Origin: Limonium bicolor
Taxonomy: Eukaryota > Streptophyta > Magnoliopsida > Caryophyllales > Plumbaginaceae
Assembly (NCBI GenBank): GCA_023374045.1
Contig: CM041777.1
Location: forward strand, 89,398,300 to 89,462,299
Direction: 5' to 3'
Length of the DNA: 64,000 nt
In this document: piece by piece, positions 22,010 to 32,620 of the stretch
How the letters are laid out: each line of letters starts with the position of its first letter
How positions within the stretch are numbered: position 1 is the stretch's first letter
The notes under the pieces: model-generated
Databases searched by the model: none
Told to the model about the DNA's origin: nothing
What the model saw: the letters and a program-made list of their open reading frames with translations, nothing else
Program-made: the position numbers and the translations under genes

Positions 22010-22430
22010 TTGTAAAAATATGTATCCGTACAGGGGATGAAAAAATGAAATAAATTTTAAGAAAAAATATACTTTATAACACAGTTATGCATTAGGTTTG
22101 TTACAAAGTCCTGTAAAAATTGAACTGTATAACACGGCTAACATAACTGGGTTATAAAGCACTCTGAAAATGGCGCAAGAACTAGGACTATACAACACAC
22201 AGCTTCGGGAAGCCATGTTATAAAAGTATACTTTATAACATGATTCCGGTGTAGCCGTGTTATAAAGTCCTATTTCTCACGTCATTTTCCCGGCCTGATA
22301 GCCTTTAAGTAACACAGCTTGAACCGTGTTATATGGTACTTTTATAACACAGCTTATGAGTCGTATTATAAATTACATACTTATATATGACGACTGCTTG
22401 TAGCCGTGTTATAAAGCCTATTTTCACACA
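22010..22430. repeat. Subterminal repeat block (CACTA-like)
   Basis: GTGTTATAAAG-type motifs in both orientations occur about ten times (for example near 22070, 22130, 22205, 22255, 22330, 22410), often with ACTTTATAACA. Such clusters bind the element-encoded protein near CACTA ends. The CACTA/TAGTG terminus itself was not found. Confidence 0.55.
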
Positions 22431-22966
22431 ACATGTTTATACAATTTTTAATACATCGGGTATGAAAAGGAAGAAATCCATTTATTATAGAAGCTTTAGA
22501 GGATGCATCCCAACCACAACAAGAGTTATGCTACTTATTGGTGAAAAGTTGTGTCTAATATTTTTTTTATTGAGTTTTGAAGTGACAACAACGGTTTGCA
22601 TGTCTTCTACCTTGTCAAACCATGAACCATCATGATTTTGTAGCTAGGTGACTCCTGAAAACTACTAATTTAAGATGAGAATGTTCTGTATTTCTACTTT
22701 CACATACAACCACCTGATCTCTTAATTTGCATAACCAAATAACTCCTTTTTCAACCAAACATTATATAAGCTCGCGTCTTAGCTTTGTTTCTAATCCTGA
22801 AAATGGATAGCTATATCATTCACCGGTGCACTTGCGAATTCCACTAATATGGGTGAGGAGATTTTTTTTATATAAAACACAGTTCTAAAGACTAGCTTAT
22901 TCCAACTAGAGAGGAAGCTCTGCATATTCCTGAGGGTAGTGGTAATGGGGAACTTGGAGTTCCAGT
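22431..22966. other. No gene recognised
   Basis: A frame at 22387-22635 is not recognised and overlaps the subterminal repeats. Nothing else stands out before the LINE tail. Confidence 0.35.
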
Positions 22967-23610
22967 TTTTTTTTGAAACACGAGATTTCATTATTTAAGA
23001 GCTGATAGTGGGAGTACATGAAAAGGAAATCATGATCAAAGTAACGACTAACCAAGACAATCACAATAGGCAACTGGGTCCTCGAGGGGGTCACAAGTAG
23101 CATAAAGCCAGCCAGGTATTACCTTGCTCAGAACGAGCCAAGAACTGGACAGGGGCTCCAAAGATGGAGCTAAAGGACCTAATCAAATACAATAGAGACT
23201 CGATAGGACTGACCCAAAAGAAAGAAGCAAGACACGGACCAAGCTAAATGACAAAAGGACTGCACAGGGGGAGACTACCCCAAGTGGCTAGACACAAGCA
23301 AAAGGTGCGAAAACCACCCTGTCATTCGCGCGGGGACACCTAGCGAGCGATCTTACTTGGAGCATCCTCCTCCATCTCCCCATGAGGATACAGGTCCATC
23401 ACCAAGTTTTGGTTTTGCTTACCTCTCTTGGTGTTAGGCCCCGCCATAGTAGGTGTGCGGCAAGAAAATCAGTGCTTTCTACTAACTGTAAAGGTAGGGG
23501 GCTCCTAGATCTTTAGCCCCGCAGAGACCTTGTTAGAATTATTAGGACTTTAAAGACCCGGGGGGACGTTACCTGAGCCTAGATTAGAAGAGCTGGCCAC
23601 CGAGTGATTG
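22967..23610 (-). mobile_element. LINE A, 3' end with poly(A)
   Basis: On the minus strand the segment ends with AATGAAATCTCGTGTTTC followed by a run of A (plus-strand T run at 22967-22975), the usual tail of plant L1-type LINEs. It is short, and I see no reverse transcriptase, so ORF2 is largely deleted between here and ORF1. The right edge is the Copia 2 insertion site. Confidence 0.6.
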
Positions 23611-23615
23611 AGGAC

Positions 23616-23924
23616 TGTTGGGGCTGGTGTATAAGGCCCAACCCATATGTTTATTTAGTCCCGTTACCAATAAATTGCTTAGTTTATATATAGGTTATTA
23701 TTGTAAGTTTGTTAATATTCTGTTTTACTAAGTTTAGATTTTCTGAGATATTATAGGTAGAAGATCCACTTTAGATAGATAAATTTGTTATTATCAAACA
23801 GTATATAGTATTGCTTTACAGAAGAGTACGTTTTTGTACATTGAAATCAAATATAAAAGTATTCAGATGCTTCTCTCCTTACAAACACCACAACGCATAT
23901 CAGTTTACAACCCTAAATCCATTA
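23616..23924 (+). repeat. Copia 2 5' LTR
   Basis: Begins TGTTGGGGCTGG and ends CCCTAAATCCATTA. A TATAAAAG core promoter is at 23852-23859; the 3' LTR has TATACAAG at the same place. Confidence 0.95.
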
Positions 23925-24017
23925 TGGTATCAGAGCACCAGCTTTAAATCCAAACTAAATTACACAATCTAAACACAGTTTATACAATTAAACTCAGCCT
24001 CCACAACCTTCAGCAAC

Positions 24018-25080
24018 ATGACATCAGTTGACGGTTCTAGCAAAGGGAAGGAAGTTGCAGCAGATTCCTTTTCAAGCAGCAGTGTGATCGACATCAATGA
24101 TCCACTCTATGTTCACTCAGCAGAAAATCCAGGTTTGAACCTTGTTTCCAAGTTTAAGGGTATCGGCTTCTTAGGATGGAAGTATGATATGATTACTGCA
24201 TTAAAGGTCAAGAATAAGTATGGTTTTGTTCTGGGAAAGTAGAAAAACCTAAGGAAACAGAAGCAATAAGATACGGAGCATGGGTAAGGTCTAACTCACT
24301 TGTGCTTTCATGGCTGAAAACTGCATTAGATCCTTGTATTGCTCAAAGTGTAAGGTTTTGTGATGATCCAAAAGAACTATGGGATCATCTTTGCAAAGAT
24401 TTGAGCGGAGTAACTTGGCTATTATTCACAACCTGAAAAGAGAACTTACAGAAGTTAGGCAAGGAGAAGAAACAGTCAGTGAGTATTATACCAAATTGAA
24501 GAGGCTATGGGAGAGTTAGACTTAGCTTATTCTGCTCCGAGTTGTAGCTGTGCAGGGTGCACTTGTGATGTCGAAGATCAGATAAGGAAACAGGAGGATC
24601 AAAACAAACTCATTCATTTTCTAATGGGTCTGAATCGGAGGTACTTATCCATCAGAGGCCAAATTATGGCAATGGACAGTACACTAAGCTTAGAAAAGGC
24701 TTACTCCCTAATTGTTCAGGAGGAGGAACAACGGGGAGTCAACAGAACAAAGATAGTGCAATGTCTTTCTACAGTCAAGCTACAGCAGCGAAAGGTTTTG
24801 AGGGTTCCAGAAACCCAAACCCTAGTCAGAATTTTGAGGGTTCCAGAAACCCTAGTCAGAAGTTCGACAGAAAACGGATCACTTGCACTTACTGTAAAAA
24901 ACCAGGTCACGGGTATGAAGAGTGTTACCAACGCCAGATGTGCACATATTGCAAGGTCAGGCATATAGCAGATGAGTGCTACCAGTTACATAGAAGTACA
25001 AGCCCGCAAGAAGAGGGGTTTTGCAAACGCAGTAAAAGTTACAGAGCAAACAGAAATTGCAGAAGTCAAGCAAGGTGAAG
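24018..25080 (+). pseudogene. Copia 2 gag
   Basis: ATG 24018 opens a Copia gag of the type with NDPLYVHSAENPGLNLVSK and GWKYDMITALKVKNKYGFVL near the N-terminus. The frame stops at 24240 and resumes in other frames (24245-24500, 24507-24968). Two CCHC-like knuckles follow (CTYCKKPGHGYEEC, CTYCKVRHIADEC) around 24890-24985. At least three frame changes. It would form the particle coat. Confidence 0.8.
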
Positions 25081-28000
25081 GGTTAACACCACGTCAGTTG
25101 CAACAAATAGCACAGCTGATTCGGAATGTAGGCACGAGTACAGAACCGAAAACAGAAGAGATCGATTTCTGTAATTTCGCAGGTAAAACATTTTGTACCA
25201 GTAACAAAGCTTGTCTTATGAGTCATTATACAGAAAATCCATTCAAAGGGAAGTGGGTACTCGATTCCGGTGCTACAGACCATATGACTGGAATCAAAAC
25301 CCTAATTGAAAACTGGCGAAAGCTTGAGCAAGGGAAAATGGTTGTTTTACCTGACGGAAGCCCACAACAGGTTGAGTTTGTTGGCGATGTGAGAATCAAC
25401 CAGGATTCTAGTTGAAGGAAGTTCTCTTCGTGCCAAACTTTCCTTTTAGTCTCATCTCAGTGAACAAGTTTGTTCGACAATCGGAATGTACTTTGATTTT
25501 TGATGTGTCTCGATGTTTTGTTCAGGACCATATTCCAGACCCGGGTAAGTTGCTTTTCGGGCTTGGACGTGACGGGCTATACACCCTGGACGTGGAGGCT
25601 GCTTGTAGATGGGCCGCGGGGAGAATGGACCTGAGTAGTCCTGAGTCAGAAGGAGTATTGGGCCGCTCTAGCATACTGAAGGCTAGTGACGGAAATAAAT
25701 GGGCCGCGGGAGAACAGACTGGTTTTACTGATAGTTTGGGTTTTTTTCGGATGTTTTGAATAAGGATGGTGTTAGCCCACGGGCTAAAGACTTTCATATT
25801 AGACTTGGTCATGTTCCTTTTCGGAAACTTGTTACACTTGGTTTAATTAAAGAAGCAGATTTTTCTTCTCGTTATGCATGCGATGTTTGTTATAAATCAA
25901 GAGCTCAGCATTTACCCTTTCCCAATTCTGTTAGCAAGTCAAAGAAAGCTTTTGAATTGGTACACATAGATGTTTGGGGCCCGTTCAACACGGAAACTTA
26001 TAACGATCATAAGTATTTCTTGCTTTGTGGACGACTTCACTCGAACGACTTGGGTTATTCTTATCAAACAAAAGGCAGATGCTTGGGAAGCTATTGTGAA
26101 TTTTATCAGAATGGTTGAACGACAGTTTGAGACAAAGATTAAAATAGTGCGTACTGATAATGCAAAAGAACTCGGTAGTTCAAACGATGGTAAAAGGTTT
26201 TATGCACAGGAGGGAATTATACATCAGACCTCTTGTTCCTACATGCCCCAACAAAATGCAGTTGTGGAAAGAAAGCATAAGTATCTATTGGAGACAGCTC
26301 GTGCTATTTATTTTCAGTCTCGGGTACCTTTGGCTTATTGGGGTGAATGTATACTACATGCGACTTTCCTTGTCAACAGGCTTCCTACAAAGGCTTTATT
26401 GGGGAAAACTCCTTTTAAGAGTTTTTTTCATGAAGAGCCTATATATGATGACCTTAAGCCTTTTGGCTGCTTATGTTATAAGACTGTGGTTGGTCCAAGG
26501 GTGGCAAATTTGAGCCACGAGGCGAGGCTTGCGTATATTTGAGTGAAGATCCCAGGAAGAAGGGGCACAAAATCTTGTGCCTGCGTACACGGAGTGTTGA
26601 GGTTTGCAGAGACGTTAAATTTCATGTGGAGAATTTTCCTTTTGCCAAAAAGCAAGCTAATTGCGTCTTCTCTACAGAGGATATAGGTGTTACACCTCTG
26701 TCACACACCTTTTTTGACGATGATACACCTGTTCCCATGGTGCCGTGTTCTCAGAGTGTTGGGGCTGGTGATCCGCATTCTTCTCCTGAAGAAAATGTTA
26801 CATCTGCTGATGATACTGGTGTCACAGAAGTTGCCATGACTGATTTGCGTCGTTCCAGCAGGGTAAGTCACAAACCTGGGTATCTGGCAGATTATGTTTG
26901 TTCTACAGTTTTCCAGGACATTCTGAATGAAAGGGTCTACGGTTATGAACAACATAAGAATGCCTTAACAGACTGTGTCAGTTTGACCGAGACTACGCCA
27001 GTTCGTTCTATAGCATTGTTGACTCGACAGACTCATCTTGGAGATGATCCTGCGTTGCATGAGCCTTATGATTACCGTTCAGCAGTCCAGCATGAACATT
27101 GGCGCATAGCGATGCAGAACGAGTTACGCGCTTTGGAAGCGAATGACACTTGGGATGTGGTCTCTTTGCCACGTGGAAAGAAAGTTTTTGGGTGTAAGTG
27201 GGTTTACAAAGTCAAACTCAAGTCTGATGGAACGTTGGAACGGTATAAAGCACGGTTAGTGGCAAAAGGATTTACACAGCATCATGGTATGGACTATCAG
27301 GAGACCCTCTCTCCTGTGGTGAAATTAACCACTATCCGTTCTCTTGTTGTGGTAGCGCTTTCAAAGGGGTGGCATATAAATCAGTTGGACGTTAACAATG
27401 CCTTTTTACATGGTGATCTTGATGAAGAAGTTTACATGCGGTTGCCTCAAGGTCTGGAAGTCACAGGTGTGAACAAAGTGTGTCGCTTGAAGAAGTCCTT
27501 GTATGGGTTGAAACAAGCTTCCAGACAGTGGTTTTCTAAGTTGGCCAGTTTCCTGCGCACTCTTAGTTTTGTTCAGTCTAAAAATGACTACTCTCTTTTC
27601 TACAAAGATGGCATTAATGGGAAGATCTTTATTGCCATTTATGTCGATGATATGCTAATCGTCGGGGCAGACCAGGAGGAGATTGACAGCATTAAACGGT
27701 CTCTGGATGATACTTTCAAGATTAAAGATCTTGGCAGTTTGAGCTATTTTTGGGCATCAAGTTTATACGCACCCACCCAGCAAGGGTATATTCTTTCCCA
27801 AATAAAATTTTGCACGGAGCTTTTGAAGGAGTTTGACTGTGCAGACAGGAGAGTAGCTCAGGGACCAATGGTGGTCGTCAGCAACTCCTTGCCACGGATG
27901 GCACCCCGCTTCAGGATCCCACAGTCTATCGAAGACTCGTTGGAAAATTTAACTATTTGTCTAACACCAGACCTGACATTAGTTTCTTGTACAGGTACTC

Positions 28001-28596
28001 AGTCAGTTCATGCAGTGTCCTAGTGATGTCCATTTCGAGGCGGCCATACATACTTTGCGCTATATCAAGGCACCGTTAACTATGGTCTTGTTCTTGCCAG
28101 AGCTATCAAACTGGGCCTCACTGCATATTGTGATTCAGACTGGGCTGCCTGTCCCAACACCAGGAAGTCAGTTTCTGGTTATTATATTTTCCTCGGCGAC
28201 AGTCCCATCTCTTGGAAGACGAAAAAGCAGGGATCTGTTTCATTGTCCAGTGCGGAGGCAGAGTATCGGTCCCTACGTCGGGTTACTGCAGAGTTGACTT
28301 GGCTCACGCGTTTGTTGCATGAGCTTGACGTGGCGGATGTGACACCTATTCCGGTTAGATGTGACAATCAGTCTGCCATATATATTGCACGCAATCCTGT
28401 TTTCCATGAACGCACGAAACATATCGAGATCGACTGTCATTTCGTGCGTGACAAAATACAGCAGGGTCTTGTTGATGTTGTCTATACTCACACTTCCCAC
28501 CAGCTCGCGGACATGATGACCAAGGTGCTTCCAGGCACGCGCTATCAAGAACAGTTAGTCCGTATGGGTATGCATCGTTGTGATTCTTCAAGCTAG
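25081..28596 (+). pseudogene. Copia 2 pol (PR, INT, RT, RNase H), frameshifted
   Basis: The protease site WVLDSGATDHMTG is near 25255, with an intact DSG. The integrase zinc region (IRLGHVPFRKL...CDVCYKSRAQ) is at 25795-25910; the core residues are in HIDVWGPF (about 25965), VRTDNAKEL (about 26150) and VVERKHKY (about 26265). Reverse transcriptase is at 26539-28023, with CKWVYKVKLKSDGTLERYKA and YVDDMLIVGA. RNase H (SSAEAEYRSL, VRCDNQSAIYIA, KHIEIDCHFVRD) is at 28100-28596. Frame changes lie near 25415, 25757, 26020, 26540 and 28020. The catalytic residues are mostly kept, in line with recent inactivation. Confidence 0.9.
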
Positions 28597-28627
28597 GTAA
28601 TAATGCTTTACCTACGGCTTGAGGGGG

Positions 28628-28940
28628 TGTTGGGGCTGGTGTATAAGGCCCAACCCATATGTTTATTTAGTCCCGTTACCAATAAATTGCTTAGTTTGTA
28701 TATAGGTTATTTGTTGTAAGTTTGTTAATATTCTGTTTTACTAAGTTTAGATTTTCTGAGATATTATAGGTAGAAGATCCACTTTAGATAGATAAATTTG
28801 TTATTATCAAACAGTATATATGTATTGCTTTACAGAAGAGTACGTTTTTGTACATTGAAATCAAATATACAAGTATTCAGATGCTTCTCTCCCTTACAAA
28901 CACCACAAATGCATATCAGTTTACAACCCTAAATCCATTA
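28628..28940 (+). repeat. Copia 2 3' LTR
   Basis: 313 bp, about 98-99 percent like the 5' LTR by eye apart from small indels. Confidence 0.95.
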
Positions 28941-28945
28941 AGGAC

Positions 28946-29820
28946 TCCAACTTGTCCTGCATGAGCTAGATCCTTTATCCTAGGTTTAGACCAATTGACA
29001 ACATCTAGGGGAGTTGATCTTCTTATCAGACCACAAGCAAGCTTCCATGTGTCACTATTATCTTTATTAGGAACCCGAGAGTCTGATTTGAAGCCTAGAG
29101 CCTGTAGTCATGGTCCATAGGGGAAGATTCCCCCTTCCACATCCTTCTGATTCAAACACTTCTTGGTTGGGTGCGTAAACAACCCACAACGAAAGCAAAT
29201 TGCTGGCTACCTTTCATATGTGACCCAAAGGATAGAGTTTGTACCATCAAAAGAGAACGTGACATATCGTAGCACCGACTTGAGGATAACAAGTAGGACC
29301 TTATCCTTATAAAGTCCCAACCAATGCTCTTCTCCTTTGCCAAATTCCAGAAAATATCCTATACGATTGCCTAGTCTTTTTGGCCAACTCCTTGTGTTGG
29401 AAGAAGAATGGAACATCATGCACCCTGACCCATATTGGTATCGGTGAGAAGTAAAGATCTATTGGTGCTTTCCGCTTATCTAATCGCTGGAAAATAAGCA
29501 GAGACTCATCAATGCACCATGGTCCCCGGTAAATCATTGCATGCACCATATCCTCCCGTTAGAAATTGAAAAGTAGTAGTGACTTACCAACAGTACAAAC
29601 CTTTAACTCACCATCAAGTTGTCAAACCCCCCAAGGTGTGCTCGATCGCTCGAAGATCTGGCAGCTTGAATGAGAAAAACTTATAGAGCAAGCACCGGCC
29701 AAAGGGAAGATCCTGAGCATTGTCCTCAAGCTCTTGCATGTCGGTGGCAAGTCCTTCATCCTCCGTAAGCGAGATCAGCACACTGGGAGGAGACGTCTTC
29801 CACATATTAGCACAAATTTG
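28946..29820 (-). pseudogene. LINE A ORF1 (DUF4283 + zinc knuckle), decayed
   Basis: Read from about 29820 leftward in shifting frames. Blocks are PFGRCLLYKFFSFKLPDLRA, then MVHAMIYRGPWCIDESLLIF and PIDLYFSPIPIWVRVHDVPF, then RLGNRIGYFLEFGKG, and finally a knuckle with CFRCGLFTHPTKKC near 29165. This is the DUF4283/CCHC type of nucleic-acid-binding ORF1 found in plant L1 LINEs. At least four frameshifts. Copia 2 cuts it at 28945/23611; the other side is at 22967-23610. Confidence 0.75.
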
Positions 29821-30329
29821 TGTTAGCCATGCTTATGGGCAATACGGGATCAAAAGGGGACTGGGTGAAGAAAGTAAAGCAAGATAAGGCAAATAAAGGA
29901 GAATGTTAATGGTTTGGCGATCCCATTAAGGTTAATAGAATAAGATAGAGAAAAGCTAGATACTTTGACATAACCAACAAAGAAAATGAGCGAATAGGTA
30001 GATGAAGGGGCAAGCGTTGGGAAAAAGCATAAAGACTAGAAATTGGCAAGAGGGGAGTGTGTGGCAAAGCTCCCGCTGAGGGAGTATTCGGGACACCCGA
30101 TGTGACTATGTTAGAGTCAATGATAAAGCAAATCCTTTATTTTCTTGAGCGAGTTCGATATAAAATGATTGATCTTGTTGTTACTCTCAAGATACCTCTT
30201 CATCTTCATGATAACTAGAGAGTGGTATAAACCCACTCCAACCAAACTCTCTGCACAAGTTTTAGTGAAAGCTTAAGCCAATCAATATTTGTCCAATTAA
30301 AATGTGAATGCCACTATAGCCAACACCTA
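29821..30329. other. No gene recognised between LINE A and LINE B
   Basis: Probably the 5' leader of LINE A plus decayed LINE B sequence; no open frame. Confidence 0.35.
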
Positions 30330-30869
30330 CAGTCCCTTTGATCAATCAGCTTGTGAACGGGCGGCTTCCACTAATCGTAAATCTAGGCCTGTTGCTTCTT
30401 TCTTCGGTTGAAGCACTAGATGACAATATAATCTTATAGAAACTTCTACATTGGGGCTCGCGTATGACTGGTCTACACTATTAATCAAAAAGTTTACACA
30501 CTTGTCATTCAAATTAATCAACCTCATTACTCTAGCAACTCATATACCTCCCCTATAGCCGTGAGATCTTCCATATAATTACTAGATAACTCACTCTTCT
30601 CACAATTGGTATATTTTTGTAACATCACAAACTCAGTGTGCTAAAATGGCAATAACATTTGGTTTATAAACTCTCAAATGTTCCTTTAGATCAACTAGGA
30701 TGCCCGACTTGAGTGCTCCTCTAACATTCCACGTCACAATGTCACACATTGCTAACTTATAGAAGAATTCCCTTCACAGTCTCTGTCTTCATCCATCAAG
30801 AGGCTTTGAATCAGATCCAAATCAATTCTGATACGGAAATCCCTTGTTCTCCTTACCACCGTTACAAAC
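30330..30869 (-). pseudogene. LINE B: end of ORF1 and start of ORF2 (endonuclease)
   Basis: On the minus strand, ORF1 reads through FRIRIDLDLIQSLLMDED and stops at 30752-30754. The ORF2 ATG at 30749 follows at once: MCDIVTWNVRGALKSGILVD, the N-terminus of the LINE apurinic-type endonuclease. After a stop, a second block (about 30527-30342) has DQSYASPNVEV and RLYCHLVLQ, matching the YASP strand of the same domain. The reverse transcriptase is absent, so the copy is truncated or deleted. Its upstream part is at 46507-46735, beyond the Sirevirus. Confidence 0.7.
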
Positions 30870-30874
30870 CTTTC

Positions 30875-31441
30875 TGTAAATGTAAAAAAAATATTGACAA
30901 ACTCAGAACCTGAGTCATTGACTCACCCTGAAGAGTCTTGAACTAACTGAAAGCGATAGAGTGACGCAGGCGGCTATAGATACATAACTGACTCCATTTG
31001 GTTAAGATTAGCTCCTATAGGATATTACGATATATATTCTCTCTCTTAGAAAATATCTACATAACCTCATAACATAAAGAAATATATTCGCTTTTGTAGT
31101 ACAAATACAAGGTCATGGCTATGAGGTCTATGTGTGCTTTCAGAGTTGTAGAAAGTGAAATTCATATTTTGAGAGATTGTTTTTCTCTCGTGATAGTAGA
31201 GAGTGATTGTAAGTAGGTTGATCATACGTGAAAGAAATGTAAGGGTTACATGTGGGTAAATTCTTAGAGAATCTTATGACGTGGTTATTGTATACTTGGG
31301 TATACGTGATTGAGTAACTTTAAGATTCCACGTGATATCAATAAGACTAAACTTCGTTTTTATTGTGCAAGTTCTTGGTGAGTCATATGCTCACGCTCTT
31401 CTGAGACTCATACTCAGTAGGAACCCCAGTAGGAATTTTCA
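30875..31441 (+). repeat. Copia 3 5' LTR
   Basis: Starts TGTAAATG and ends GGAATTTTCA. Shares many blocks with 41493-41677 and 46130-46501 (for example GACTCACC.TGAAGAGTCTTGA and CAATAAG.CTA). Confidence 0.88.
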
Positions 31442-31501
31442 ATTGGTATCATAGCAAGGTTCCCCTTTGTGATCAAAGAGAAATCTTCAGAGGAGATCGA
31501 A

Positions 31502-32620
31502 GATGATTTCCTACAATGTCAAGCCACCAAAGCTTACCAAGTTCAACTATTCTAGTTGGTGTGAGCAAATGGAGGACCAACTGATCTCAAGCCTTGGTCA
31601 TGGAAGGAGGAGTTTCAAAAGAAAACCTAGGGCAGTTGGGATGATAATGACAAGAAATAGGTGAGTAAAAACAGACAAGCACGAACGGTCATTATGTATT
31701 CATTGTCAGATTCTAATCAGCAGAAGGTCCTTGGCTTCACACTGCAAAAGAGGTATGCGATTTTCTTAGACTGCATATGCTGGAACAAACTATATCAGGA
31801 AAGCTAAGGAAAGCAACTGAAGAGACAATCGGATAACTTTAAAATGCAGAAATGAGAGAATATAACTCAGACTATCGAAAGATTTGAAAAGATTCTCGAA
31901 GACCTCAAATCTGTAGGGGCAACCATCACTAATGTTGAAATAAATGAGAAGTGTCTCGACAGTTTGAGTAAGGACTGGCTCAGTTATACAAATTTACTAG
32001 AGATGACCAAGGATCTACTTAAGATGACTATGGAAGAACTCACATCATAACTCATGGTGTATGAGGAAAGATGGAAGGGAGTCCACTGCATCGGTCTCAG
32101 TCAAAGACTTGGCTCACAATGCTCGCAAGTCATCATTTGAATAGGATGAGAAAGAAATAAATGTGGATGAAGAAATTACCTGGATAGAAAATGGAATTAA
32201 AAAGATCTTTGGTAGGAAGAGAGGAACAAAGCATAAGTACAATCGATACAAATTAAAGAAGGGGCCAATTATTTGCTTTTGATGTAATAAGCCCAGGCAC
32301 GAAGTACAAAATTGTCCTTTACCACAAAAGGATAATTTTCAGGAGACAGTGAAGAGATTCTCAAATACAGCAGCAGTTGTAAGGGGAAGATGTGTCTGAT
32401 TCATACAATGAACCAATAAAAGAGTCACAAGTCTGCATGACAACATTCACTACTGAAGGTGAACTCAGCTCAGACTCAGCCTACTGCTTGATGGCAAAGG
32501 ACAACAGGAGAGAAATACTCAATGGTGATGAGGTAAGTTTCAGTCAAATTGAAGAAGCTTTTGGTTCTCTAACCAAAAAACAATGTTTGAATTACTAACT
32601 ACTATTGTTTCAAAATTTGA
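31502..32620 (+). pseudogene. Copia 3 gag
   Basis: ATG 31502 begins MISYNVKPPKLTKFNYSSWC, a typical Sirevirus-type gag start, about 50 bases after the primer site. The frame soon breaks. A knuckle CF-stop-CNKPRHEVQNCPL lies near 32277-32320 with a stop codon after its first Cys pair residue. The open piece 32392-32598 (TTEGELSSDSAYCLMAKD) is the usual region just after the knuckle. Confidence 0.7.

Larger units (their letters stand above)
23616..28940 (+). mobile_element. Copia element 2, near complete, plus orientation
   Basis: LTRs 23616-23924 (309 bp) and 28628-28940 (313 bp) differ by about four substitutions and four one-base indels, so the insertion is fairly recent. AGGAC flanks both ends (23611-23615 and 28941-28945). 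The primer site TGGTATCAGAGC is at 23925-23936, and the polypurine tract GGCTTGAGGGGG is at 28616-28627. The coding order is gag-PR-INT-RT-RNaseH. It was inserted into ORF1 of LINE A. Several frameshifts interrupt the polyprotein. Confidence 0.96.
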
